From contig NZ_JAHCDD010000001.1 in assembly GCF_018413525.1 (NCBI RefSeq), positions 62,001 to 126,000 of the forward strand: a DNA stretch of 64,000 nucleotides, read 5' to 3'. The notes below the pieces were generated by a model. That model searched no databases. It had not been told where the DNA came from and was given only the letters and a program-made list of their open reading frames with translations. Within the stretch, counting starts at the first letter, position 1. Each line of letters opens with the position of its first letter. Origin of the DNA: Acidovorax sp. CCYZU-2555. Its GTDB lineage: Bacteria > Pseudomonadota > Gammaproteobacteria > Burkholderiales > Burkholderiaceae_C. This document shows, in pieces, positions 51,954 to 59,844 of the stretch. Both the position numbers and the translations under genes were made by a program.

Positions 51954-53051
51954 TTAACGGACTTGGTTGACCAGCGTCGCGCCTTGCGTTGCGACACGGT
52001 CACCGGCCTGCAGGCCGGACGTCACGGCCACCCGGGCGCCGTCGAGCGGCGCCGTAGTGACCACGCGCGGCTCCAGTCGTTCGGGCCCGGCCTTAACCCA
52101 GACGATGTCCTGGTTCGCGGGGTTACGCATCAGCGCGGCCGCGGGCACGGCAATGCCTTTGACGGTCGAGCGGCTCTGCACGAAGACCTTGACCGGCTGG
52201 CCCAGGGCCAGGGTGCTGAGCGCATCGCCCTGGGCGCGGAACACCATGGGCAAGGCCTGCTCGCGCAAGGAGCGCGCCGCGCCGACAAAACGCAGTTCCA
52301 CGCGCTGGCCGCCGACCACCATGCTCGCGCTGGCGACGTCGGACGCCAGCGCGGTATCGAAGGCCAGGGCCTCGACATTGACCTGCGCCGGGTCGACCAC
52401 TTCGTAAACCAGTTCGCGTGCATCGACCACCTGGCCCGCGACCGCATAGGCCGCGGCAATCACGCCCGACACGGGTGCGATCAGCGGCTCGCGCGCGCCC
52501 ACGGCCGCGGACAGCGCGGAAATGCGCGCCGACAGGCTTGCGCTCTCCGACTCTACGGCCTCGATCTCCTTGCGCGGCACGGTGTCGCTCAAGTCCTTGA
52601 GGCGCGCCAGGCGCTTGTCGGCCAGCGTCCGCGCTGCGCGCAGTTCGGCGATCTGCGCCGCCTGGCTCGAACGGTCCATCGCCGCCGTGGCGGCCGTGAC
52701 ATAGGCCAGCACTTCGCCCTTGCGCACGCGCTGGCCCATCACGGGCAGGCCCTTGGGGCCGGCTTCAATGCGGCCCGCGGTCATGGGCTGCACCTTGCCG
52801 CCCGCGTTCGGGTCCATCACCACGCGGCCCGCGAGCTCAATGGTGCGCGGCAGCTCGCCGGACTGAACGACCAGGGTGCGCAAGGCCAGCTGGCGTTGCG
52901 CGGGCTTGGGCAGAAACACGCTGCCGTCGGGCTGGCGGCCCGGGCCGTTGGCGTTGGCCACGGGCGCGGGGCCGCCATGGTCATGGCCGGCATCGGCCCA
53001 GGCGGGCATGGCGGCGGCGAGCAGGAGTGTGAGCAACAGCGGGCGCATCAT
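51954..53051 (-). CDS. Periplasmic adaptor of the metal RND system (CzcB/CusB-like)
   Basis: 365 residues from the ATG at 53051, with GGGAGG 6 bases upstream. Signal peptide MMRPLLLTLLLAAAMPAWA, then a His-rich mature end DAGHDHGG. Membrane-fusion-protein order: beta-barrel/lipoyl half GRVVMDPNAGGKVQPMTAGR and VMGQRVRKGEVLAYVT, a coiled-coil hairpin (about 130-200), the lipoyl return IAPVSGVIAAAYAVAGQVV, and a C-terminal region VRNPANQDIVWVKAG seen as MRNPANQDIVWVK. The first four bases overlap the end of the upstream gene (ATGA). Confidence 0.93.
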   Translation of the reverse strand: MMRPLLLTLLLAAAMPAWADAGHDHGGPAPVANANGPGRQPDGSVFLPKPAQRQLALRTLVVQSGELPRTIELAGRVVMDPNAGGKVQPMTAGRIEAGPKGLPVMGQRVRKGEVLAYVTAATAAMDRSSQAAQIAELRAARTLADKRLARLKDLSDTVPRKEIEAVESESASLSARISALSAAVGAREPLIAPVSGVIAAAYAVAGQVVDARELVYEVVDPAQVNVEALAFDTALASDVASASMVVGGQRVELRFVGAARSLREQALPMVFRAQGDALSTLALGQPVKVFVQSRSTVKGIAVPAAALMRNPANQDIVWVKAGPERLEPRVVTTAPLDGARVAVTSGLQAGDRVATQGATLVNQVR

Positions 53052-53584
53052 GCTGCACCTCCCGAACGACGAAAAGCGCTGCGGCGCAGCAGCCACAGAC
53101 CGCCACCGGCCATGCCCAGCGCGGCCAGGCCCCAGGGCAGCAAGGCGCGCCAATCGCGGTGCGTGTATTCTTGGGCGGCATCGGCGTGCACATCGAAATC
53201 GCCGGCCAGCAGATCGTTCTCTTCACCGGCGGCCACGGTCACCGTGACCGAAGTCACGCCGGGTGCCAAGGCCTGGGCCAGCGTGCCTTCGAACTCGCCC
53301 GCGGCGATTTCCTTGACCACGACCGGCGTGTCGCCCACGCTCACTTCGAGCGCGGCGCCGGCAACGGGCGCGTTGTCGGCAAAGCGGTCGAGATAGAGCG
53401 CGAGCTGCGTGCCGTTGGCCGTGCCGACGATTTCAAACAGTTCGGACGCCGCGGCAAAGCGTGGGATCACCGGCGCCGACGGGCTGGCCGCGGGCGCGTC
53501 ATGGCTGTGGCCGGCATCGGCCAGGGCCAGCGGGCTGTAGAGGCCCGCGAGCAGGCTTGCGCCTGCAAGAATTGCATTGAACAT
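53048..53584 (-). CDS. His-rich membrane-anchored accessory protein of the metal RND operon
   Basis: 178 residues from the ATG at 53584, with AGGAA 7 bases upstream. Signal peptide to about residue 24, mature start DAGHSHDAPAAS, then a beta-sandwich-like region (EIVGTANGTQLALYLDRF, APVAGAALEVSVGDTP, GEFEGTLAQALAPGVTSVTV) and a single C-terminal membrane helix WGLAALGMAGGGLWLL followed by Arg residues. It thus sits in the periplasm anchored to the inner membrane. Proteins of this kind are found between the outer-membrane factor and adaptor genes of some Burkholderiales metal RND operons. A metal-chaperone role is inferred from the His cluster and context. Confidence 0.82.
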   Translation of the reverse strand: MFNAILAGASLLAGLYSPLALADAGHSHDAPAASPSAPVIPRFAAASELFEIVGTANGTQLALYLDRFADNAPVAGAALEVSVGDTPVVVKEIAAGEFEGTLAQALAPGVTSVTVTVAAGEENDLLAGDFDVHADAAQEYTHRDWRALLPWGLAALGMAGGGLWLLRRSAFRRSGGAA

Positions 53585-53598
53585 GGAATTTCCTGTGC

Positions 53599-54837
53599 TC
53601 ACTCGGGCAGCAGCCCGAGCGCCTGACGAAGTTGAGAGATGGCGGCGCCGACTTCGAGTCGGCTGCGGGCGGCCTGGCGTTCGGCCTCGAAAGCTTCGAG
53701 ATCGATGCGCAGCCGCGTGGGCAGATCGCTTTCGCCGAGGCGAAAAGCCTTGTCGAAGAAACCGCGCGACTCGCCGGCCAGGGTGGCGCGCCGTTCGGCG
53801 GCGGCGCGCGCCTGCGTCAGCAGTTCGACGCGCGTGCGCGCCAGCGCGATACGGGAGTCGATGCGCTGCATTTCCAGGTCGAGCTGGCTTTGCGCTTCGA
53901 GCAGGTCGGCGCTCGCATTCGCGATGCGGGCGTCGCTGACACTCGAGCGCCCCAGGGGAATGCGCACACCGACATTGATGCTCTGCGCCGAGCGCTCGCC
54001 GCGCGCATCGCGCTCGTGCGTCGTGCCCAGCGACAGCTCGGGGTTGGCGCGCGTCTGCACGCCGGCCAGCTCCTGCTGGCGCCGTGCCAGATCGACCTTG
54101 GCCTGCAGATCGCGCAGCGCGGGATGGTCGGCCACGGGCGTCTGCGCGGGCAGCGGCTCTTGGGGGCCCTCGCCGAGTTCCTGGGCGGTGAGGGCCTGCC
54201 AGACCTGGGCGGTCTGCGCCACGGCGACCGCGGCTTCGGCCACGGCGCTTTGCGCCACCGCCACCGCCGAATCGGCCTGGTGGGCGTCGGCGCGCGCGAG
54301 ATCGCCGGCCGTGACGCGGCGCAGCACGTCCCGGGCAATGCCCTGGGCGCTGAGCAGTTTCTCCTGCGCGACCTGCTGCTCGATGCGCGCGCGCTGCTGC
54401 GCCCAGTACGCTTCGCGCACTTCATCAGCGAGGCGCCACCGGGCCGCGCCCACGAGTGCGTCGACCGCATGCGCCTGCGACTGCGCCGCGGCCTGCGACT
54501 TCGCGCGCTCGCCCGGCGACCACAGCGGCACGGACACCGCGGCTTCGTACTCGCGCGATCCTTCGTTGCGATGCCAGCGATCGCTGCGCGTCGAGAGATC
54601 GAGCGCCATGGTCTGCGGCGTCCAGCGCTCGGCGGCGCGCAGGCCTGCGGCGGCGGCATCGCGGCGCAGCGCCGCCGAGCGCTGTTCCGGCTGCTTGGCC
54701 CAGGCGGTTTCAAAGCCCAGTCGCAACGGCGTCTGGGAAGGAGATTGGGCACTGCCCGTCTGGGCATGGCCCAAGATGGCGGCCGTCAGCAATGCGGCCG
54801 CCAGAATGCCGGGGGAAGCCCAGCGTATGCGTTTCAT
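53599..54837 (-). CDS. Outer-membrane factor of the metal RND system (CzcC/TolC family)
   Basis: 412 residues from the ATG at 54837. Signal peptide (WASPGILAAALLTAAILGHAQ), then the two internally repeated OEP halves: long Ala/Arg/Gln-rich helices (about 60-180 and 270-400) with strands VSVPLWSPGERAKSQ and INVGVRIPLGRSS, the usual two beta-barrel entry points. It forms the trimeric exit duct. 14 bases separate it from the accessory gene downstream. Confidence 0.93.
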   Translation of the reverse strand: MKRIRWASPGILAAALLTAAILGHAQTGSAQSPSQTPLRLGFETAWAKQPEQRSAALRRDAAAAGLRAAERWTPQTMALDLSTRSDRWHRNEGSREYEAAVSVPLWSPGERAKSQAAAQSQAHAVDALVGAARWRLADEVREAYWAQQRARIEQQVAQEKLLSAQGIARDVLRRVTAGDLARADAHQADSAVAVAQSAVAEAAVAVAQTAQVWQALTAQELGEGPQEPLPAQTPVADHPALRDLQAKVDLARRQQELAGVQTRANPELSLGTTHERDARGERSAQSINVGVRIPLGRSSVSDARIANASADLLEAQSQLDLEMQRIDSRIALARTRVELLTQARAAAERRATLAGESRGFFDKAFRLGESDLPTRLRIDLEAFEAERQAARSRLEVGAAISQLRQALGLLPE

Positions 54838-54935
54838 GGAATGTTCGTCGTGAATGCGGGCGCGTGCCCGCGGGTCCAAAAGTCGACGAAGACGCCCCGC
54901 CCCTGTTCAGGGAGCGCGGCCGGTCCTCGCCGGCG

Positions 54936-55286
54936 TCAGGCGACGAAAAAGGAAGGGGGACGCAGCAGGCTGCCTGGCGGCGGCTCGGGAAATGCGACGC
55001 TGCCGTGCGCCTGCAGATAGCCTTCGGCCCACGGCGGATGCGCGGCGTCCGATGTGGGCAAATAAGCCACACCGATGCCGTGGCAGGTGTGGCAATCGGG
55101 GTGTGGCTGCAGCGCATCATTGGCCGACGCGCTGGCGTCGCCAGCGTGCGCATCATCGCTGTGGCGGTGTTCGTGGTGGCCGAAATGGGCCGCCCCTTGC
55201 TCATGCTCACACACGCTTGCAGCCGCCGCCCAGCTCCATTGGAGAGGCAGAAGACACATCATGGAAATGAGAATGAGGCGGCGCAT
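54936..55286 (-). CDS. CzcI-like cation-efflux accessory protein
   Basis: 116 residues. Signal peptide MRRLILISMMCLLPLQWSWA, then a His/Cys-rich mature part: VCEHEQGAAHFGHHEHRHSD and HPDCHTCHGIGVAYL. This matches the CzcI pattern of Cupriavidus (MRRF signal, SWAAAA, CxHE, FGHHxHxH), a small periplasmic protein at the head of czc operons thought to tune their expression or bind metal. First gene of the operon. About 100 bases separate it from the outer-membrane factor. Its presence points to a Zn/Co/Cd-type system, whereas the pump motif leans to the Cus type, so the substrate is unsettled. Confidence 0.85.
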   Translation of the reverse strand: MRRLILISMMCLLPLQWSWAAAASVCEHEQGAAHFGHHEHRHSDDAHAGDASASANDALQPHPDCHTCHGIGVAYLPTSDAAHPPWAEGYLQAHGSVAFPEPPPGSLLRPPSFFVA

Positions 55287-55561
55287 TGAGCTCAGAGTCT
55301 AACGGCTAACAAAAACGATAGTGAGCGGCAATGCCTTGATTTTGCAAGTTCATTTCGCGGGCGGCGATGCCGCAGGACGCAGCGTGTCGGGCGCCCTCCC
55401 CCTGTGCAAAACAGCCCGCCATATTTCGAAAAATTCAATATCTTAAAAAATGCGGACCGCATATTTTTAGATATTGCATCTGTTTTCAAAACAGCAAACA
55501 AATTACAAAGCAAAACAATTTACACAATTTGACGCACTTGGAATTATTTTAGAAGATTCTT
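55287..55561. promoter_or_regulatory. AT-rich palindromic region upstream of the RND operon
   Basis: Distinctly AT-rich next to the surrounding DNA. It contains two palindromes. The first, 55437-55475, has 19-base arms AATATCTTAAAAAATGCGG and CCGCATATTTTTAGATATT, two mismatches, centre A. The second, 55480-55494, is the perfect CTGTTTTCAAAACAG. Either may be the operator of the efflux operon. The first, read on the minus strand, also ends in U6 and could terminate the gene at 55562. Confidence 0.5.
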
Positions 55562-56272
55562 CTATTTGGCTTGCGCAGCGATTCTCTGCGAAGACTTGGC
55601 AGCTTCTTCTTTTTCCAAGGTAAGGCCTTCACGACGGTACATATAGGCACCGAACAAGGCACCGCCCACAAGACTCAATGGATTGGAAGATCCGGCGATC
55701 AGCAACAGGTTGTTCATCGTCACCCCACTCCATACGCCTGCGGAAGCCTTGAGTCCCGTCTTGCGCAGTGTCGACTCCTGATTATCAAAATAATAGATAA
55801 TTCCGGCCTTGATCACAAACAGACCAAGCAAGCCAGCCGGCGAAGTATTGATCAGACCGTTTTGCTCGGCAAGACCTGCCTGACCCAGGCCAATGTGAGT
55901 AGTTACACTGTCACCCAGCGCTCCTGCCAGCGGAATGGAGGAGGCGCCCGAATACCCGACTACCCTCTTTGGGGGATACTCCAACGGAATGGACTCCCCT
56001 GCGGAATACTTGACCACCTTGATTTTCGGCACAGATTCATTTGCCTGTGCAACTTCTATATTTTTGGTTTTCTGAATCTCCTTTGGGTAACCCAAGGGTA
56101 TGGAATCACCTGCCGAATAACGGGTGACCTTGTTGGTTGAATTTTTTGTGGTGTTGCTGAGTTGCGAAGCGTCATTGCTATTCGAATGAAGCCCCTCATT
56201 TTCATCGCGGGCATGTGCCGTTGCTGTACAAACTACCGCTACTGCAGCAGATATAATCAATTTTCTTAACAT
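55562..56272 (-). CDS. YSAGESI-repeat membrane protein, copy 2 (unrecognised family)
   Basis: 236 residues. Signal peptide MLRKLIISAAVAVVCTATAHA. Three spaced repeats: TRYSAGDSIPLGYP, VKYSAGESIPLEYP and the divergent GYSGASSIPLAG. The C-terminal domain GDSVTTHIGLGQAGLAEQNG to YMYRREGLTLEKE is about four-fifths identical to copy 1 (47389). The block SGVTMNNLLLIAGSSNPL is unchanged. Linkers differ fully: Asn/Lys/Thr-rich here, Ala/Pro-rich in copy 1. Codon use is strikingly AT-rich against all neighbours, so this copy was probably acquired separately and not duplicated in place. Function unknown; likely an inner-membrane protein with a periplasmic repeat region. Confidence 0.85.
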   Translation of the reverse strand: MLRKLIISAAVAVVCTATAHARDENEGLHSNSNDASQLSNTTKNSTNKVTRYSAGDSIPLGYPKEIQKTKNIEVAQANESVPKIKVVKYSAGESIPLEYPPKRVVGYSGASSIPLAGALGDSVTTHIGLGQAGLAEQNGLINTSPAGLLGLFVIKAGIIYYFDNQESTLRKTGLKASAGVWSGVTMNNLLLIAGSSNPLSLVGGALFGAYMYRREGLTLEKEEAAKSSQRIAAQAK

Positions 56273-56382
56273 TTCAATTATCCAATTACTCTTTCATACA
56301 AATCCGCCAGAATTATAATTGGAATCAAAAAAACAGCGCTTTTCGGTAAAAAGTACAAGGTTTATTTCAATCTGTCATAAAG

Positions 56383-57366
56383 CTATGGCAGCACGCCGTC
56401 GCATTGCCCGCCATCGCTGCGCCAGCGCGTGAAGTGCGGCATGCGCAGCAACTGGTCCAGCGTCACGCCCTGTCCGGCAGAGGTCGCGAAGCGATTGATG
56501 GCCAGCCCGCGCTCATCGGTGGTCGCGTAAAAGCTGTGCGCGACCCGGTCATTGGTGTCCAGGCCCACCAGCCCGCCAGCGACCGCGCCCGCTGCGCTCA
56601 CGGCGCCGCTCGCATAGCTGTCGGAGATGAGCGCCAGGCCGCGCAACGCGTCGTTGTAGCCCACCAGTCCGCCCACATAGTCCCGGCCCTCGACCACCCC
56701 GCTCGCATAGGCTTGCTTGATGCTCGCGCTGCCCGCGTAAGCTTCGTTGTGCCCCACCAGTCCGCCTACATTGCTGCCCGTGCCGCGCACTGCAGCGCCC
56801 GCGTGGGAGCGCGAGATAGTGCTGCGGCCGCCGTAACTTTCGTTATGTCCCACCAGACCGCCAATAGTTCCAGATGCGGTGACCGGTACCAGGGCGCAGG
56901 CCCGGTCGATGCGGGCGCTGCCATCGACGGCTTCGTGGTGCCCGACCAGCGCACCGACGTTTTCGCCGCCCGTCACCTGGCCGCCCACCAGGCGCACATT
57001 GCGCAGCGTGGCATTGCGCGTGCGGCCAAACAGGCCCACGTTGTTTTCGCCGGGGCGATGGATGAACAAACCATGGATGACGTGGCCGCGGCCATCGAAG
57101 CTGCCGGTAAAGGGTGCGCCATCGCGGCCTATCGGCGCAAAACCCGCACCGCCGTTCCAGTCCGCCGTGGCGCGGGCGTCTATGGATTGGGCCAACGCGT
57201 AATGACCAGCGAGGCCGTGGCCCATGGCCTGCAAGCCTTCGATGCTGTAGATAAGCGTTTCGCGCCGACCCGCGCCCTCGTTCACGGCAGCCTGGGCATG
57301 GACCAGCGCTGCCAGCGCCATGGTAGGCAACGTCGCTAGCGCCAAGACAAGCGGGGGGAAGCGCAT
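56383..57366 (-). CDS. Small secreted GLUG-repeat protein
   Basis: 327 residues. Signal peptide about 1-24 (LVLALATLPTMALAALVHAQ). After a jelly-roll-like start (GFAPIGRDGAPFTGSFDGRG, VIHGLFIHRPGENNVGLFG) come four to five GLUG-type units: VGALVGHHE, IGGLVGHNES, VGGLVGHNEA, VGGLVGYND and AGGLVGLD, each followed by a serine-rich strand such as ISRSHAGAAVRG or ISDSYASGAVS. GLUG units usually lie in very large filamentous-haemagglutinin-like adhesins; here they form the whole protein. No TPS partner, transporter or anchor is encoded nearby, so export beyond the periplasm is unproven. Confidence 0.85.
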   Translation of the reverse strand: MRFPPLVLALATLPTMALAALVHAQAAVNEGAGRRETLIYSIEGLQAMGHGLAGHYALAQSIDARATADWNGGAGFAPIGRDGAPFTGSFDGRGHVIHGLFIHRPGENNVGLFGRTRNATLRNVRLVGGQVTGGENVGALVGHHEAVDGSARIDRACALVPVTASGTIGGLVGHNESYGGRSTISRSHAGAAVRGTGSNVGGLVGHNEAYAGSASIKQAYASGVVEGRDYVGGLVGYNDALRGLALISDSYASGAVSAAGAVAGGLVGLDTNDRVAHSFYATTDERGLAINRFATSAGQGVTLDQLLRMPHFTRWRSDGGQCDGVLP

Positions 57367-57704
57367 GGGTTGTGGTCCGTTAATTTTCGCCTCTGACCCG
57401 CTTCATTGGGAACCGTTTACGGCGCAAAGCGTGCCGGCAAAAGGCCCGCGACTATCCCAGCGCCAAGCCCGCAGCGCCGGCTCCACCGACACCTGAAGCA
57501 TGCGACCCTCCTAGGTGACATTCCCAGGATGCAAACCCGCGGCCTGTACGCACAATGGGGTGACCGCAGGCAGCGGCCACACCCAAGCCGCACCTTCATC
57601 GCTCCCTACGCAACAGGCACCCCAAGCCGGTGGCTGGCGGTCCTCGCTCATCCCTACATTGCCGGGCCCTGCTCCAGCGCAGCGGCCGGCTGCCTGATTG
57701 CCAC
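57367..57704. other. Gap between the GLUG gene and the E1 alpha gene (about 340 bases)
   Basis: Divergent promoter region by position. Short open frames exist on both strands but none has family resemblance or a ribosome site. I see no strong promoter pair, repeat or terminator. Confidence 0.5.
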
Positions 57705-58715
57705 ATGACCGACCTGCTTTCCCTCTACCGGACCATGGTCCGTATCCGAGCCTTTGAAGACGCGGCCGAACGCGCCAGCCAAGGTGGCGTGCAAATCTGG
57801 GGCCAGAGCGCCGCGCCCGACGCCCAGCCGGCGCTGGTCAAGGGGCCGCTGCACCTGTCCACGGGCCAGGAAGCCGTCGCAGCTGGCGTCTGCGCCCATC
57901 TGCAGACCCGCGACCTGCTGACTTCGACCCACCGCGGCCACGGCCATACGCTGGCCAAGGGCGCCGACAGCACGCGCATGATGTGCGAGCTGTTCGGCCG
58001 CGCCACGGGCTACAACAAGGGCAAGGGCGGCTCCATGCACATCGCCGATTTCTCGGTCGGCATGCTGGGCGCCAATGGCGTGGTCACGGCCGGCCTGCCG
58101 ATCGCCGTGGGCGCGGCGCATGCGCTCAAGCTGCGCGGCGAAGACGCCATCGCGGTCTGCTTCTTTGGCGACGGCGCGATCAACCGCGGGCCGTTTCTCG
58201 AAGCGCTGAACTGGGCGCAGATCTACCAGTTGCCCGTGCTGTTCGTCTGTGAAGACAACCAGATTTCCGCGACCACGCGCTCGGCGCCCATGACCGCCGG
58301 TACCCAGGCCGCGAGCGCGCGCGCCGAGGCGCTGGGCATTGCCGCGACCCAGGTCGACGGCAACGATGTGCTGGCCGTGAGCGCCGCCGCACAGCAGCTG
58401 ATCGCCGGCATTCGCGCGGGCAGCGGCCCACGCCTGCTGCATGCGCTGACCTACCGCCACAAGGGCCATGTGTCAGTGGACCCCGCGCATTACCGCGACC
58501 CGGCCGAAGTCGCGGCCGCGCTGCTGACCGACCCGATCTCGCGCGCGCGCGAATTGCTCGCGTCGCGCGGCCAGGCCGATGCCGCGGCGCAGGTGCTGGC
58601 CCAGGCCCAGGCCGAGATCGCGGCGGCCGTCGCCACGGCCAAGGCCGCCCCCGTTCCCCTGGCCGAAGAGGCCTATCAAGATATCGCCACCACCGGCCAA
58701 GGAGTCTGGGCATGA
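57705..58715 (+). CDS. 2-oxoacid dehydrogenase E1 component alpha subunit (pyruvate/acetoin dehydrogenase type)
   Basis: 336 residues from the ATG at 57705. Blocks: LYRTMVRIRAFEDAAER near the start, HLSTGQEAVAAGVCAHL, STHRGHGHTLAKGAD, YNKGKGGSMHIADFSVGMLG, and the TPP motif GDGAINRGPFLEALNWA (about 153-169), then NTYR-like VCEDNQISATT. Length fits acetoin or small PDH E1 alpha. With the beta subunit it decarboxylates pyruvate, acetoin or a similar acid and transfers the acyl group to lipoyl-E2. No E2, E3 or AcoR regulator is within reach, so the partner complex is encoded elsewhere. Confidence 0.92.
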   Translation: MTDLLSLYRTMVRIRAFEDAAERASQGGVQIWGQSAAPDAQPALVKGPLHLSTGQEAVAAGVCAHLQTRDLLTSTHRGHGHTLAKGADSTRMMCELFGRATGYNKGKGGSMHIADFSVGMLGANGVVTAGLPIAVGAAHALKLRGEDAIAVCFFGDGAINRGPFLEALNWAQIYQLPVLFVCEDNQISATTRSAPMTAGTQAASARAEALGIAATQVDGNDVLAVSAAAQQLIAGIRAGSGPRLLHALTYRHKGHVSVDPAHYRDPAEVAAALLTDPISRARELLASRGQADAAAQVLAQAQAEIAAAVATAKAAPVPLAEEAYQDIATTGQGVWA

Positions 58716-59755
58716 GCAGCGCCATTGCATCGACACCCGCCAACACCGCGCGTAAGACCGAAACCGAGACCGGCGCGCTGACGCTGAGCTATGCCCAGGC
58801 CGCGGCACTGGCGCTGTCGGAAGCCATGGACGCCGACCGCAACGTCGTCGCGCTGGGCGAAGACCTGGGCCGCGGCGGCGTGTTCGGCCAGTACCGCGGC
58901 GCAGACGGCCGGCCGCTGGTCGAGCGCTTTGGCCCTCAGCGCGTGATCGACACGCCGATTTCCGAGTCGACCATCATGGGCGCGGGCGTGGGCATGGCGC
59001 TCGCCGGGCTGCGCCCCGTGGTCGAGTTGCGCGTCGCCGACTTCGCGCTGTGCGCGATCGATGAACTCGTCAACCAGGCCGCGAAGAACCGCTTCATGTT
59101 CGGCGGCCAGGGCCGCGTGCCGCTGGTCGCGCGCCTGCCCATAGGCATCTGGACGGCGTCGGCGGCCCAGCATTCGCAGTCGTTCGAAGCCTGGTTCGCG
59201 CATGTGCCCGGCCTGGTCGTGGTCGCGCCGGCCACGCCGGCCGACAACTACGGCCTGCTGCATTCGGCCCTGGCTTCGGGCGACCCCGTGGTCTTCATGG
59301 AACACAAGGAACTGTGGTCGCTGCAAGGCCAAGTCACACCGGGCGCGCCGCAGCATGTGCCGCTGGGCCAGGCACGGCGCGTGCGCGCGGGCAGCGACAT
59401 CACGCTGGTGTCGTGGTCCAAGCAGGTGCATGCGGTGAGCGCCGCCGCCGAAGCGCTCGCGGCGCAAGGCGTGAGCGCCGACGTGATCGATCTGCGCACC
59501 ATCTGGCCCTGGGATCAGAAGACCGTGCTGGAGTCGGCCGAACGCACGGGCCGGCTGCTGGTGGTGCATGAGTCGATACAGGCCGCGGGCTTCGGCGGCG
59601 AGATCGCCGCGACCGTGGCCGAGCACACCTCGGCGCGCGTCGCGCGCCTGGGCGCGCCGCGCATTCCCGTGGGCTATGCGCAGTCGCTGGAGAACGTGTC
59701 GCGCATAGGTGCCGACCAGGTGGTGGCCGCGGCGCTCAAGCTGCTGCAGCGCTGA
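58712..59755 (+). CDS. 2-oxoacid dehydrogenase E1 component beta subunit
   Basis: 347 residues, ATG overlapping the alpha stop (ATGA), so the two are translationally coupled. Family features: LSYAQAAALALSEAMDADRN, VVALGEDLGRGGVFG, TPISESTIMGAGVGMALAG, and the C-terminal transketolase-like half with VIDLRTIWPWDQKTVLES and VVHESIQAAGFGGEIAA. The N-terminal 20 residues are an extra Thr-rich stretch. Followed after 89 bases by folA. Confidence 0.93.
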   Translation: MSSAIASTPANTARKTETETGALTLSYAQAAALALSEAMDADRNVVALGEDLGRGGVFGQYRGADGRPLVERFGPQRVIDTPISESTIMGAGVGMALAGLRPVVELRVADFALCAIDELVNQAAKNRFMFGGQGRVPLVARLPIGIWTASAAQHSQSFEAWFAHVPGLVVVAPATPADNYGLLHSALASGDPVVFMEHKELWSLQGQVTPGAPQHVPLGQARRVRAGSDITLVSWSKQVHAVSAAAEALAAQGVSADVIDLRTIWPWDQKTVLESAERTGRLLVVHESIQAAGFGGEIAATVAEHTSARVARLGAPRIPVGYAQSLENVSRIGADQVVAAALKLLQR

Positions 59756-59844
59756 GTCGGAGACCGGGGAGGGTCGCCCTACCGACAGAATGAATCGTCG
59801 GTTTGCCTGACAATGGACGGTTGTTTCTGCCTGCGACCTTGCCC

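Noticed and set aside
57406-57708. 100-codon frame upstream of the E1 alpha gene
   Set aside because: No family similarity or ribosome site, and it runs into the E1 alpha start.
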